This document shows positions 48,601 to 58,200 of a stretch of 64,000 nucleotides of DNA, piece by piece. This DNA comes from Candidatus Parabeggiatoa sp. HSG14. Its GTDB lineage: Bacteria > Pseudomonadota > Gammaproteobacteria > Beggiatoales > Beggiatoaceae. A model generated the notes under the pieces. That model saw only the letters and a program-made list of their open reading frames with translations. It made no database searches and was not told the origin of the DNA. Made by a program: the position numbers and the translations under genes. Positions within the stretch are counted from its first letter, which is position 1. Each line of letters starts with the position of its first letter. The stretch lies in contig JAUCGK010000393.1 in NCBI GenBank assembly GCA_030378085.1, positions 32,037-96,036 on the forward strand, in the 5' to 3' direction.

Positions 48601-49008
48601 AATGGTTGGAATTGTTGTGCGTAAGGTTTCGTGGCGTTGTATGATTTCAGACAAGCTTTGTTCTAGTACTGTGATCTGCAACGGCCCATCAAGGCGCAAG
48701 GCAACAGGTATATTATAAGTTGCATTACTCCCTTCTAATTGATCTAAAAACCATAATCTTTGTTGGGAAAAAGAAATGGGTAAATTTTCGCCCCGTGATA
48801 TAGGTTTAATAAGTGGAAACGTGGTTTCCGATCCCTTTTGAGCTTTGGAAACGAAGGCAATGATTTCTGCTTTGCGTTCAACTAATTCGTCACGCAAGGA
48901 TGAAGTGAGTATACCTTTGGGTGCATTGTAGCGCAACTGATCATCTTCTACCCATATTTTTATGTTGAGACGACTCAATTCAGACAAAAGTTTCTCAATA
49001 GTTCTCAT
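41044..49008 (-). CDS. NRPS B: TubC-like docking-C-A(Ser)-PCP-C-A-NMT-PCP
   Basis: Two-module nonribosomal peptide synthetase of 2654 aa. Residues 1-57 are a TubC-type docking domain (MRTIEKLLSELSRLNIKIW). Module 1: C (HHIISDG near 209), A (A3 near 683, Ser code), PCP (LGGDSI near 1076). Module 2: a C domain of a different lineage (YPLAALQAGMFFH at its start, HHAILDG near 1286), A (A3 near 1760), an N-methyltransferase inserted between A8 and A9 (EIGCGTGLL near 2143), and PCP (LGGHSL near 2580). The C-terminus is basic (KASMKQRRELREQ), like that of gene D. The start overlaps the stop of gene A by 4 bp (ATGA) and has AAGG 6 nt upstream, so coupling is likely. It takes the beta-amino acyl-Val-like chain from gene A and passes it to PKS C. 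Confidence 0.96.
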   Translation of the reverse strand: MRTIEKLLSELSRLNIKIWVEDDQLRYNAPKGILTSSLRDELVERKAEIIAFVSKAQKGSETTFPLIKPISRGENLPISFSQQRLWFLDQLEGSNATYNIPVALRLDGPLQITVLEQSLSEIIQRHETLRTTIPTINGKPVVQLSMTGYQLSIVDLTQLSLEKQASKIQQLVSEEARLPFDLAKGHLFRAILWKLGVQEHVLGVTMHHIISDGWSMGVFLRELSTLYEAFFQGKPSPLPALEIQYADFTHWQQQWLTGERLEKHVNYWKKQLAGIPTLLELPTDKPRPAIQRFRGATLHLTVPSTLTDQLKSLSQQSETTLFMTLLAAFATLLSRYSDTSDIVIGSPIANRTHSQVEPLIGFFVNTIVLRLNLENNPHFEELLRRIQSVAREAYAHQEIPFEKLVEALKLERNLSHTPLFQVMFALQSASLEQLKLSKLTLTPIVPDNVIAKFDLTLEMEETTQGLAGTLEYNTDLFERTTIERMVGHFQTLLEGIVDNPLKPIQELPLLTIAEYQQLLDWNDTSVDYPTEMCLHQLFEAQVERTPEVVAVVFEEQHLTYAELNDRANQLAHHLQTLGIKPNVLVGICIERSIDMIIGLLGILKVGGTYLPLEPTYPTARLALMLEDAEVPVLLTQSGFIQKLPKTTAQVICLDIMGSTLSHLSTTNLKSGVEYTDLAYVIYTSGSTGMPKGVMNTHKGICNRLLWMQETYQLTATDNVLQKTPFGFDVSVWEFFWPLLVGARLVVAKPDGHKDPDYLLKLIMQQHITTLHFVPSMLQVFLQQPELENCESLKRVICSGEALPFELQSRFFERFPLPVELHNLYGPTEAAVDVTHWWCQRDNPLNQVPIGQPIANIQIYLLDSYLQQVPIGVPGELYIGGVGVARGYLNRPELTEEKFISNPFSDIAESRLYKTGDLARYFPDGNIEYLDRIDNQVKIRGFRIELGEIESALAQNSTVRESVVRTLEDSHHHKYLIAYVVSHQTPVDANQLRLFLKDKLPDYMVPATFVVLESLPLTHQGKIDYRALPAPNSVRSEFSADFVAPHTLEEELLASIWSDVLSIEQIGIYDNYFDLGGDSIRSIQIIAKAKKIGFELSLQQFFQHQTIYELACLITQKTSQSMSLPSSEAFSLISDEKRQKLPEDVVDAYPLAALQAGMFFHIEFNPESGVYHNVSTLHLSLPFDEAKLRIAIQEIISRHPVLRTSFRLTGVREQLQLIHRTVPIPLLIEDLRQLSHSEQEQLVDVRFESEKKQHFDWTSPPLFRFLVLWRSEKTFQLFMTEHHAILDGWSVTFLMSELLQHYLVLLGRNVPPLQPAPESTFRDFIVLEQLAIESNESRQYWLDTFNDFTTTNVPRLPKSYFSPYQLDRDVLIDVPISMAILTCLKQLARKARVSLKSVLLAAHMKVLSVLAQQTDVVTGIAANGRREEMDGERVLGLFLNTIPFRLQLEGGTWIELVQETFKKERESLRYRRFPLAELQKTLGFGGKSLFETSFNFMNFHAYKDIAEHGDVQILSKQFFVQTNFTLTAHFNLDPLSEELNLLLNYIPSELSKAQILAIGDYYTETLSAMANQPLARYENHSLLPLQERKKLLVEYNNTATDYPKNHCIHQLFEVQVELTPEAIALVFEDQHLSYAELNYRANQVAHHLQSLGVKPEILVGILVERSVEMVVGLLGILKAGGAYVSFDPNHPKEYIAIMLEDSQVPVLIMQQNFSSLLPSHTPTRIVYLDNHSEKWQTHSSDVNLISGVMAENLAYVSYTSGSTGKPKGVCIIHQSVIRLVKNTNYASFTADQTFLQMAPIAFDASTLEIWGPLLNGAKLVVMSPHKPSLEDLGQIIKQHKITTVWLTAGLFHLMVNERLEDLKPVRQLLAGGDVLSVPHVRRVLQELKNCQVINGYGPTENTTFTCCFPMTNESQLSHSVPIGRPIANTQVYILDAFLQPVPVGVSGELYIGGDGLARGYLNNPELTREKFIANPFSNNPKSRLYKTGDLTRYLPEGNIEFLGRIDNQLKIRGFRIELGEIETVLSQSPVVRETVVICLEKYSNDKKLTAYIVPDIDNSTQVIDESSLQQEQVKVVSQWKSLFDKSYSQLSPDQDDPTFNITGWNSSYTGSAIPADEMHEWVDSTVNAILALQPKRVLEIGCGTGLLLSRIAPVCEQYWGTDFSSVALQQVETLKQKVDNLNHVVLFHRTADDFKDIEPESFDVVILSSIIQYFPSVNYLLDVLEKVNKVVKPGGYIFVGDIRNLPLLKAYHASIQLYQAPDSLTRLELQQRVQKRMAQEEELVVDPTFFKALKSLFPINNLQIHLKQGIHDNELTRFRYNVILQVGATSKSEIVQSSIRWQDWQIHHLTLSSVRQQLVENQPEIFGIRHVPNARLDTEIQTVEWLDNAASTETVLQWRENLSKHQWTSVSPEQWSNLGSELSYDVAISWISANSEGSYDVLFKRYKTKDNANQLMMLDHIEFDKRPIHPKPWHQYANNPLQSKLSEKLVPQLRQFLQDQLPEYMMPSNFVLLDKIPLTPNGKVDRRALPDPDGTRPQLEVTYVVPQTDVEQSLASVWQQVLGLEKIGIYDNFFDLGGHSLLMVQMHSELQAIFGQSLSMVDLFQHPTIHALNQHFIQKSTQMSTTHDGQKRANSRHTRKASMKQRRELREQGRS
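42945..43790 (-). repeat. Val-like A-domain core, copy 2 (gene B)
   Basis: Second copy of the shared A-domain core. It differs from the others by carrying the N-methyltransferase insert just after A8. Confidence 0.75.
45660..49008 (-). other. NRPS B module 1: docking-C-A(Ser)-PCP
   Basis: Pocket from FDVSVWEFF, ITTLHF, ICSG and NLYGPTEAAVD gives DVWHISLVDK, two conservative changes from the Ser code DVWHLSLIDK. The carrier has GGDS instead of the GGHS seen in most carriers here. GGDS is typical of carriers that feed an epimerase or another modifying domain. Confidence 0.82.
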
Positions 49009-52000
49009 AATAAGCCTTCCTCTTCTTGGCTGCTATCCGTTTGATTGGTAGGAGATTTTAACGCTTGTTCTGCCCAACGAAGGGCTTCAATTTGCTCGAC
49101 TATTTCAGCAACGGCAGCGTATTTAAAGAAATTATTTAAGGGTAATTCGACAGCAAAAGTGTCACGTATCCGGGAAACGAGTTGAATGGCGAGCAGGGAA
49201 TGTCCACCCAATTCAAAGAAATCATCATAAATACCGACTTTGTCCAAGCCCAGAACCTTAGCCATAATTGCTGCCAATTGCTTTTCCTCTGAAGTACGAG
49301 GTGCGACAAAAGAGGTTTGTGATAACTGATAATAGTCACTAACGGATAATTGAATCAATGCACGCTGATCTATTTTACCATTAGATGTGAGTGGCATTGT
49401 TTCCAGTGACACGAAGAGAGACGGTATCATATAATCGGGTAATCTTTCTTGGAGAAATCGGCGCAATTTAATATTATCAATGGTTTGCTCTGGATTAGGC
49501 ACTATATAGGCGATTAAATGCTTATCATTAGGTGATTTTTTAGAAACGATGACAGCGTTATCTTGCACAATAGGATGTTGTGCCAGTATGGATTCAATTT
49601 CACCAAGTTCAATACGAAAACCACGAATTTTGACCTGATTATCAACACGGCCTAAAAATTCTATGTTGCTGTCAGGGCGGTAACGGACTAAGTCCCCCGT
49701 TTTGTAAAGGCGGGAATTGGGTGCATCACTGAACGGATTATCAATAAATTTTTTTGTCGTTAATTCTGGATTGTTAAGATAGCCTTTTGCAAGTCCAGCA
49801 CCGCCAATATGTAATTCACCGGGTATCCCAATTGGCACGGGCTGCCCAAAGGCATCCAGAATATAAATTTGGGTGTTAGCAATAGGGCGACCTATTGGGA
49901 CAGAATGTTCCAGTTGGCTTTCGTCTGTGATAGGAAAACAGCAAGTAAACGTTGTATTTTCTGTAGGTCCATAACCGTTGATCAACTGACAATCTTTGAG
50001 TTCTCGTAAAACTTTGCGAACATGTGAGATGGATAATACATCCCCTCCTGCTAACAATTGACGCACTGGTTTTAATTCTTTCAACCGTTCATCTACCATC
50101 AAGTGAAATAATCCAGCCGTTAGCCACAATGTGGTGATTTGGTATTGTCCAATCACACGCCCTAATTCTTCAAGTGATGGTGTGTGTGGTGGCATAATAA
50201 TTAACTTAGCACCATTGAGTAAAGGTCCCCAAATTTCTAGTGTGGAGGCATCAAAGGCAAGAGGGGCCATTTGCAAAAATGTTTGGTCAGCCGTAAAACG
50301 GGCATAATTGGTGTTTTTCACCAGGCGTATAACGCTTTGATGGATGATGCAAACGCCTTTAGGTTGGCCAGTCGAACCAGAGGTGTAACTGACATAAGCA
50401 AGATTTTTGGCAGTAGTACCAAGATTGATATTACTTTCTTGGGTTATCAGATACTCCTTTGGAGGCTCATCATCTAAGTATACAACAGATGCTTGACACT
50501 CGGGTAGTTGACTGAATAACTTTTTATGGGTTATCAGCACGGACACTTGTGAATCTGAAAGCATCAAGGCAAGATATTCTTTGGGATGATTTGAATCTAA
50601 GGAGACATAAGCCCCCCCCGCTTTGAGAATACCTAACAATCCCACCACCATGTCCACTGAACGTTCCACAAAAATACCTACCAGTACGTCAGATTTGACA
50701 CCCTGTGAACGCAAATGATGCGCTAATTGATTTGCTTTACTGTTCAGTGTTTGATAAGTGATTTGCTCATTTTCAAAAATAACGGCAATGGCCTTTGGAG
50801 TTTTTTCGACTTGTGCCTCAAATAACTGATGAATACATTGATTTTCAGGATAAGCCGTTTTGGTGTTGTTCCATTCCACCAAGATTTGATGGCGTTCTGC
50901 TGTTGTCAGTAAGGACAAATCGGCAAAGGGCTGATTTGGTTCGGTTACCACTGATTCCAATAAAGTCCGGTAATGCCCAAGCCAACGTTGAATTGTCGCT
51001 GTATCAAATAATTCGGTGTCGTAATCGCAGTCTAATATCAATTCACCTTCCAAATCTATGACATTTAGTACCAGATCAAAAGCTAAAAAACTGATAGGTT
51101 GGGGAAATAGATTTGTTTCTGTGTCCAGTTTAGACAATTTTGGCAAAGTAATTGGCTTATCTACGTTAAAAACTGCCGTAATTGGTGATGATAAGCGGGT
51201 ATCTCCCGATTTTTTGAGTTTGTAAAGAAATTTTGCAAAAGGATAGTCCTGATGCTCATAAGCCACTAATAATAGTGTCCGGATCATTTTCAGATATTCA
51301 GAAAAATTCGGATTTCCAGAAGTGCGGCTACGAATTGGTAATAAATGGGCACAATAGCCAACAAGTCCCTCACTTTCATCAAATCCCCGTCGTCCTGATA
51401 CTGGTGTGCCAACAACAAGATCATCTTGACCCGTTAAACGGTGCAGTAACACCATATAAACCGCAAAGAGTACCATAAACAAGGTACAACCCAGTTCTTG
51501 ACTAACCTGCCTTACCGCATTACCAAGGTTAGTATCTAATCGCAAAGTTTCTCGACGGGCTTGATAAGTTTTTTTTGCGGGATGTGGACGATCCGTTGGT
51601 AGATTGAGTGCAGGAATAGAATCCGTAAACTGTTCTAGCCAGTAGGATTCATGGACTAACATGGTTTCTGTTTCAAGTTGCTGGGTATGCCAGGTGAGAT
51701 AGTCGCGCCAGGATGAAGGTGAACTGAGTGGGTAAATTTCATTTTTATCTTGGCCTTTTTCCTTAAGGGCAAAAAAGGAGTAGAGTTTTAATATTTCTAG
51801 TAGAATAATACCCATTGACCAACCATCGACGACAATATGATGTGCTGTCAATGCCAATAAATGTTGTTGTTCTTTTAATTTAATAATATGGACACGTAAC
51901 AAGGGGCCTCGTGTCAAATCAAAGGGGGTTTGACTCTCTTGTTGATACCATTCTGTCACAATGGCATCACGTTCCGTTGCTTCTTTCCCTGAAAAATCCA

Positions 52001-52270
52001 ACAAAGGTACGTCTATGGCTATAGAAGAGTGACATTGCTGAAAATCGCCTTCGTTGTTAATAGTTATTCGTAGTGCTTCATGGCGATCAACAACTTGCTG
52101 TACTGCCAGACGCATCGCAGCTAAGTCAAATGTTCCTGTTAACTGCAAGCTGATGTAAAGATTGTAGGCGATAACGCCTTTCTCACTCATCTTGGTTAAA
52201 ACCCAGAGTTGTTTTTGGGCTTCGGTTAAGGGGAACGGTGCAAGCGAAAATGGATTTGGTTTTTCGTATT
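49005..52270 (-). other. NRPS module of A: C-A(Val-like)-PCP
   Basis: The C domain (HHIVVDGWS) joins the beta-amino fatty acyl group to the first amino acid. Pocket from FDASTLEIW, ITTLWL, LLAGG and NGYGPTENTTF, with NGKIDQ, gives DALWLGGTFK, near the Val code. The PCP motif is LGGHSL. Confidence 0.72.
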
Positions 52271-55200
52271 GAACTTGGTTTATTCTCCCTTTTTTCTTGC
52301 TCTTGTCTCCTTTATTCTTTAAAAAACCAGCTGATTGTAGTTCTTTAACAGAGTCTTTGACGGCTTGAATGATATTTTCAATATCTTCGTTAGCATGTGC
52401 TGTTGATAAAAAGCAAATCCGCCCTTCCCAAATATAAACACCTTTGTCAATGAGATGATAGTAGAGTAAATCCATTTCCAAGGGTTGATAGACATAGCTT
52501 AAATTATTGGTCAAGGCAAAACGGAACTGTGAACCAAAATGTACCAGACTGATGGGCACATTATTTTGTTCAAAGTAGGCATTGAGTGTATCAGCTAACT
52601 TGGCGGTGCGCTGATTTAACTGTTGTTGCAATGCTGTACCTTGCTTTTTCATTTCCTGGAGTATAGCATGGGCAGTCGCCATTGCTAGCGGATGTTTACA
52701 AAAAGTGCCTGCATAAAAAGTCTTTTCTACGTTGGGATAGGAATCATCACCATAAGACCACACACCACCGTCAATTCTTGCCATATAATCGGTTTTGCCT
52801 GCCACAATACCCAACGGCATTCCACCACCAATAACTTTTCCATAAGTAGCAATGTCCGCTTCCACTCCAAACCACGCCTGTGCGCCACCGGGGTGAACAC
52901 GAAAACCCGTAATCATTTCATCGAAAATTAAGGCAGTACCAGACTCTTTTGTGACTTGTCTTAGTTCATGGAGAAACTCTCGTGGTTGTAAATCAGGTCT
53001 TCGGCTTTGCACTGGTTCCACTAGAACTGCTGCCAATTCAGAGACGTGCGCTTTGATAGTGTTTAAAGCATAGGGCGTACCGTAGGGCAGAACTAAAACA
53101 TTATCCACCATTTCTGGTAAAACGCCCAGTGCCATAGGCACTGCACCTTCTCCTTCTGGGGGAGTCACCGCTAATGTCCCATCAAAGTGTCCATGATAAG
53201 CACCTGAAAATAAAACAATTTTTTTATGACCAGTCACAGCACGGGCAATCCGCAACGCTGTCATTACCGCTTCTGTACCAGAATTACAAAAAGTGACACG
53301 TTCCATCCCGCTTAATTCACAGATTAATTCAGCGACTTCGCCAGCGAGTTTTGATTGTGGCCCGATTTGTGTTCCTTGTCTTAACTGTTCTTCCAGTGCT
53401 TTAGTGATAAAGTCGGGTTGATGTCCAAACAGATGTACCCCAAAACCCATGGTGATATCGATGTACTCATTGCCATCTACATCCCAAAATTTAGAACCCT
53501 GAGAAGATTGTGCAATAATGGGATAACACATTTCTTTGATTTCCATTCTGAAACCGAGTGTCGATCTCATATCTGCAAATACAGGGCGATAGGTTTTTTC
53601 TTGTTGCTTTGATTTTTGAGTGCGCTGGGTATAACGGACAATAAGTTTGTCCAGATGCTCTTGTTGTTGTAAACTCAGTTTTTGAGCTTGAGTTGCTTCA
53701 TTTCCCTTTCCCCAGAAACTGGACATACTTTGTGTAGTTTTAACTTGGCGGGATTGTTGTGATTTTGCGAGGGTAGTTGTCTGGTGGCTTGAGGTGATTG
53801 GCGATGGAATACCCGTTTCTCCTCTTTGAGAAAGTGAGCTTAAATGGGCTTGGTTGTTTTGCAAAAACGCCAATTGTTGAGATACAACAGAAGATACCGC
53901 TTCCGAAGCTACCTGAGAAACGGTTTTTGAAGCTGCGTGAACTTGTTGAGTTAACACACGTTCCAACATTGTTACCAAAGGAACAGTTGCAATCTCAGAA
54001 GACTCAATTGAAGTTTCAGATACAACTTCCGTTTTGGGTAATAATTCTTTGTTTTTTCTTTCCTTTTGTTCCTCTATCTCTTCCCCTTGCTTTTCGTTCC
54101 CTTTCTCTTTCAAACACCAGTTGGGAGGTAATTGTTGGTTTATGTAGTCTGCTAAGGTTTCAAGTGTTGTTAATTCCTCAAAAAATTGACGGATCATAAT
54201 CGTCAATCCAAACAGGTTTTTAATTTCTCGTACTGCTTGCGTTAAAACGATAGAATCTGCACCCATTTCCAAAAAATGCATGTCAATGTCTACTTCAGAC
54301 GGGGTTTCGTGGAGTAGTTCTGCGGTCATAGTCCGTAATTTTGCAATAATCGTGTCTTTGCGTTGCGGAACATTTACCACCGGTTCAAATGTTTTTTTAA
54401 TTGATTGATTGATTGGCATAACTGAATCTTTATTGTTAATCCAATAACGTTTACGTTGGAACGGATAAGTCGGAAGTGACAACCGATGGCGCGAATAGTC
54501 TTTATCAAATCCCGCCCAGTTGATAGTCACTCCTTGCACATACAAGCGAGACAAGCTAGTCAGCAATATTTGCCAATCGGTTTTTTTTTGCATAAGCGAA
54601 GGCAACCACGTTGCCTTAACATTTTCGGGCTGACAACCTTTGCCTAGCCTTAACAAAACGGGCTTAGGCCCTATTTCTAAAAAGGATTTATATCCTTGCT
54701 CAAAAAGTGTCATAACCCCAGTCATAAATTTCACAGGAAGACGGGTATGCTGTCGCCAATAGCGAGCATCAGGGGCTTGTTCCATTACTTGACCAGTGAC
54801 ATTAGAAATTAATGGTATGCGAGGCTTTTGGAAAGATATACGATTTGCTACCTGTTCAAAGGTATCCAACATGGGTTCCATCAATGGTGAATGAAACGCA
54901 TGAGAAACCCGTATTTTGCGCGTTTCAATACCTTTTTCTTCAAAAGCAGCTACAAGGGTTTGGACCGTTTTTGACTCTCCTGAAATCACCACACTACTCG
55001 GTTCATTCCAAGCGGCTATTGAGACAGTTTGCTCATAGGGTGTCAGTACTGCGGTAACTTGGGTTTCATTGGCAAACACGACCACCATTTCGCCTTGAAT
55101 GGATAAAGTCTGCATCAAACTTGCCCGTTTGGCAATCAGTTTTAAGCCTTCTTCCAAGCTAAAAACACCAGCGATACAGGCAGCAACATATTCACCGACA

Positions 55201-58200
55201 CTATGTCCCATCACAGCCGCTGGTTTGATGCCCCAAGATTGCCATAACTCAGCCAAGGCATATTCTAGGACAAAAAGAGCAGGTTGTGTGTAAGCGGTTT
55301 CATTCAATTTTGATTGATTAGCTTCTGATTCTGAATATAAAACTTCAAGCAAAGGTGTATCAAGGTAATCACGCAAAATTTTATCACAATGGTCAAGCGT
55401 TTTACGAAAAGTAGGTTGCGTTTCATAAAGTTCGCGTCCCATATTTATGTATTGCGAACCTTGTCCCGTGAATAGAAAAACAATTTGAGGCGATTGAGTA
55501 TTTTTAACTATACCTTGTCGAATGCCTTTTATTTCCTTTTGTTCTTTAGCAATGCTTGATAACTTATCACAAATTTGGGTAGTTGATTCTCCAATAATTC
55601 CTATTCTATGATTGAAATGAGAACGAGTTGTATTAGCACTAAAGCAAATGTCTTTTAGCTTTAAATTATAATTATTAGTTAATTCTTCTTGGTATTTTTT
55701 GGATAATTCTCTTAATGCTGAAGGTGTTTTTGCAGACAATGTCAATAAATGCAAAGGACGTTCTATCGTAGCCTTTTTGCTATCAGTACTATTCTTATCT
55801 ATATCCGCTTGGGATGCGTCTTCCAAAATGAGATGAGCATTAGTACCACTCATGCCAAAAGAACTGACTCCAGCAATCCGCTGTTTTCCTTCTGAAAGCC
55901 AGGGTATTTCTTTTGTGGGTACTTGTATTGATATATCTTTCCAAGGAATATGAGGACTTGGCTGTTTAAAATTAAGATGGGAGGGAATTTTTTTATTTTG
56001 CAAAGCAAGTATAACTTTAATAATACCAGCAATTCCAGCGGCTGCTTCTAAATGACCAATATTGCTTTTTACTGAGCCTACAATTAATGGATTATTCTGA
56101 TCATGGTCTTTACCAAAAACTGATTCTAACGCATCTATTTCTAAAGGATCACCCAATTCAGTGCCAGTACCATGTGCTTCAATATAGTCAACTTGATGGC
56201 TTTTAATTTGAGCATTTTTTAAAGCTTCCCTAATTAAACTTTGTTGTGCCAGTCCATTGGGTACGGTAAGACCACTGGTTGCACCATCATGGTTAATCGC
56301 AGAACCTCGAATCAGGGCTAATATTTTATCACCCTTGGCAATCGCATCTGAAAGACGTTTGAGTATAATAATTCCACAACCCTCGCCACGCCCATAACCA
56401 TCGGCGGCGGCATCAAATGTTTTACAACGCCCATCTGGTGAAAGTGCTTGTACCTTAGATAGAAAAATACTCACTTCTGGCGACATGATTAAATGCACCC
56501 CACCCGCTAAGGCCAAATTTGATTCACCACTACGCAAACTCTGACAAGCGAGATGAACAGCTACTAAGGAAGAAGAACACGCCGTATCTATTGCTATGTT
56601 AGGACCTTGCAAGCCTAATCTGTATGATAATCGTCCAGAAGCAAAGCAAAAAGCATTCCCAGTACCAAAATAAGCATCAATTCCTTTTAATTTGTTGGTA
56701 TTTAATTGCAATTGCATATAGTCATTTTGACCAATACCGACAAATACACCTGTTTTACTACCATTCAGTTGACTTGGCACTTGCCCTGCATTTTCCAATG
56801 CTTCCCAACTGACTTCCAACAATAAACGTTGTTGTGGATCAAGATTTTCTGCTTCACGCGGTGAAATCCCAAAAAAATTGGGGTCAAACTGATCAACTGT
56901 AGATAAAAATGAACCGTGTCGAATATACATTTTCTCTGGTGCATTCCTATCTGGATCATAGTAAGCATTTATGTCCCACCGTTCTGCTGGAATCTCACTA
57001 TTAGTGTCCCATTCCTCATGAAGTAATTGCCAGAAGAGTGCAGGATTATCAGCACCGCCCGGAAATCTACAACCCATTCCAATGATAGCAATGGGTTCAT
57101 TTTTTTTCTGTTCCAACGTAGCCAGTTTGGATTCCAACGGCGGTGCATCAGACACATTTTTAGCAGGTGTTTTGAGTGCAAGGACATCATCACACAGATA
57201 TTCGACAAGTGTCTCAATTTTAGAGTAGTTAATAAGTAAAGTGGCTGGCAACGATTTTCCAAGACTTGCTTGAAAACGGTTTTTCAATCTGACCACCATC
57301 AAAGAATCCATTCCCATTTCGGAAAAACCTAAACCACTCAACAATTGAGCCGGCTCAAATCCCAATTCCTTAGCGACTTCTTGTTGAATGTAGGTACGAA
57401 GGATTTCTGGACGCTCGTCTTTGGGAACGGTTTCTAACCTTTGCCACAAAACCGGCTGTTTGACGGTTTTATCGAATAATGGCATGGTAGCAACATCTTG
57501 AAGCAATGGCGATGTATTCCCCCATTGTTCAATCAATACCGACCATTTAACAGATAACACGCCAGTTTGAGCATGATCCTCAGCCAACAATTGTGCCAAA
57601 ATTTGCAACCCTGGTTCTAGGGTGATGGGTTCCATGCCCATTTCTGCGAGTTGATGCTTATGATGGTTGTCAAGATTTGCTGCCATACCAACTTCTGACC
57701 AAGGTCCCCAGTTGATACTTAAACCCGGCAATCCCAATGCTCTGCGATAATGGGCTAAAGCATCCATAAAGGCATTGGCAGCGGCGTAATTACCTTGCCC
57801 CGGCGAACCCAGCAAGGCTGCAACTGAAGAAAAACACACGAAAAAATCTAGCGAGAGGTTTTGAGTTAATGTATGTAGATTCCAAGCACCCAGCATTTTA
57901 GGTGCCATAACTTGTGTGAAGCGAGACCAATTTTGCTGTAACAGGACACCATCATCCAAAACCCCAGCCGCATGAATAATTCCCCGCAAAGGCTTATCCA
58001 AAGTTGTCTCAAGCAGTCTGGCAACGTCTTGTGGATTTGCTACATCAGCCTTTTCGACTTGCACTTGAACGCCGGTTTGCCTCAGTTGGGTGACAACCTC
58101 GCTTGCCGTATTTGAAGCGATGCCACGTCGTCCAACGAGTACTAGATGTTGTACTCCTTGCGCGACTAACCACTGAGCCACTTGTAATCCCAATGCACCT

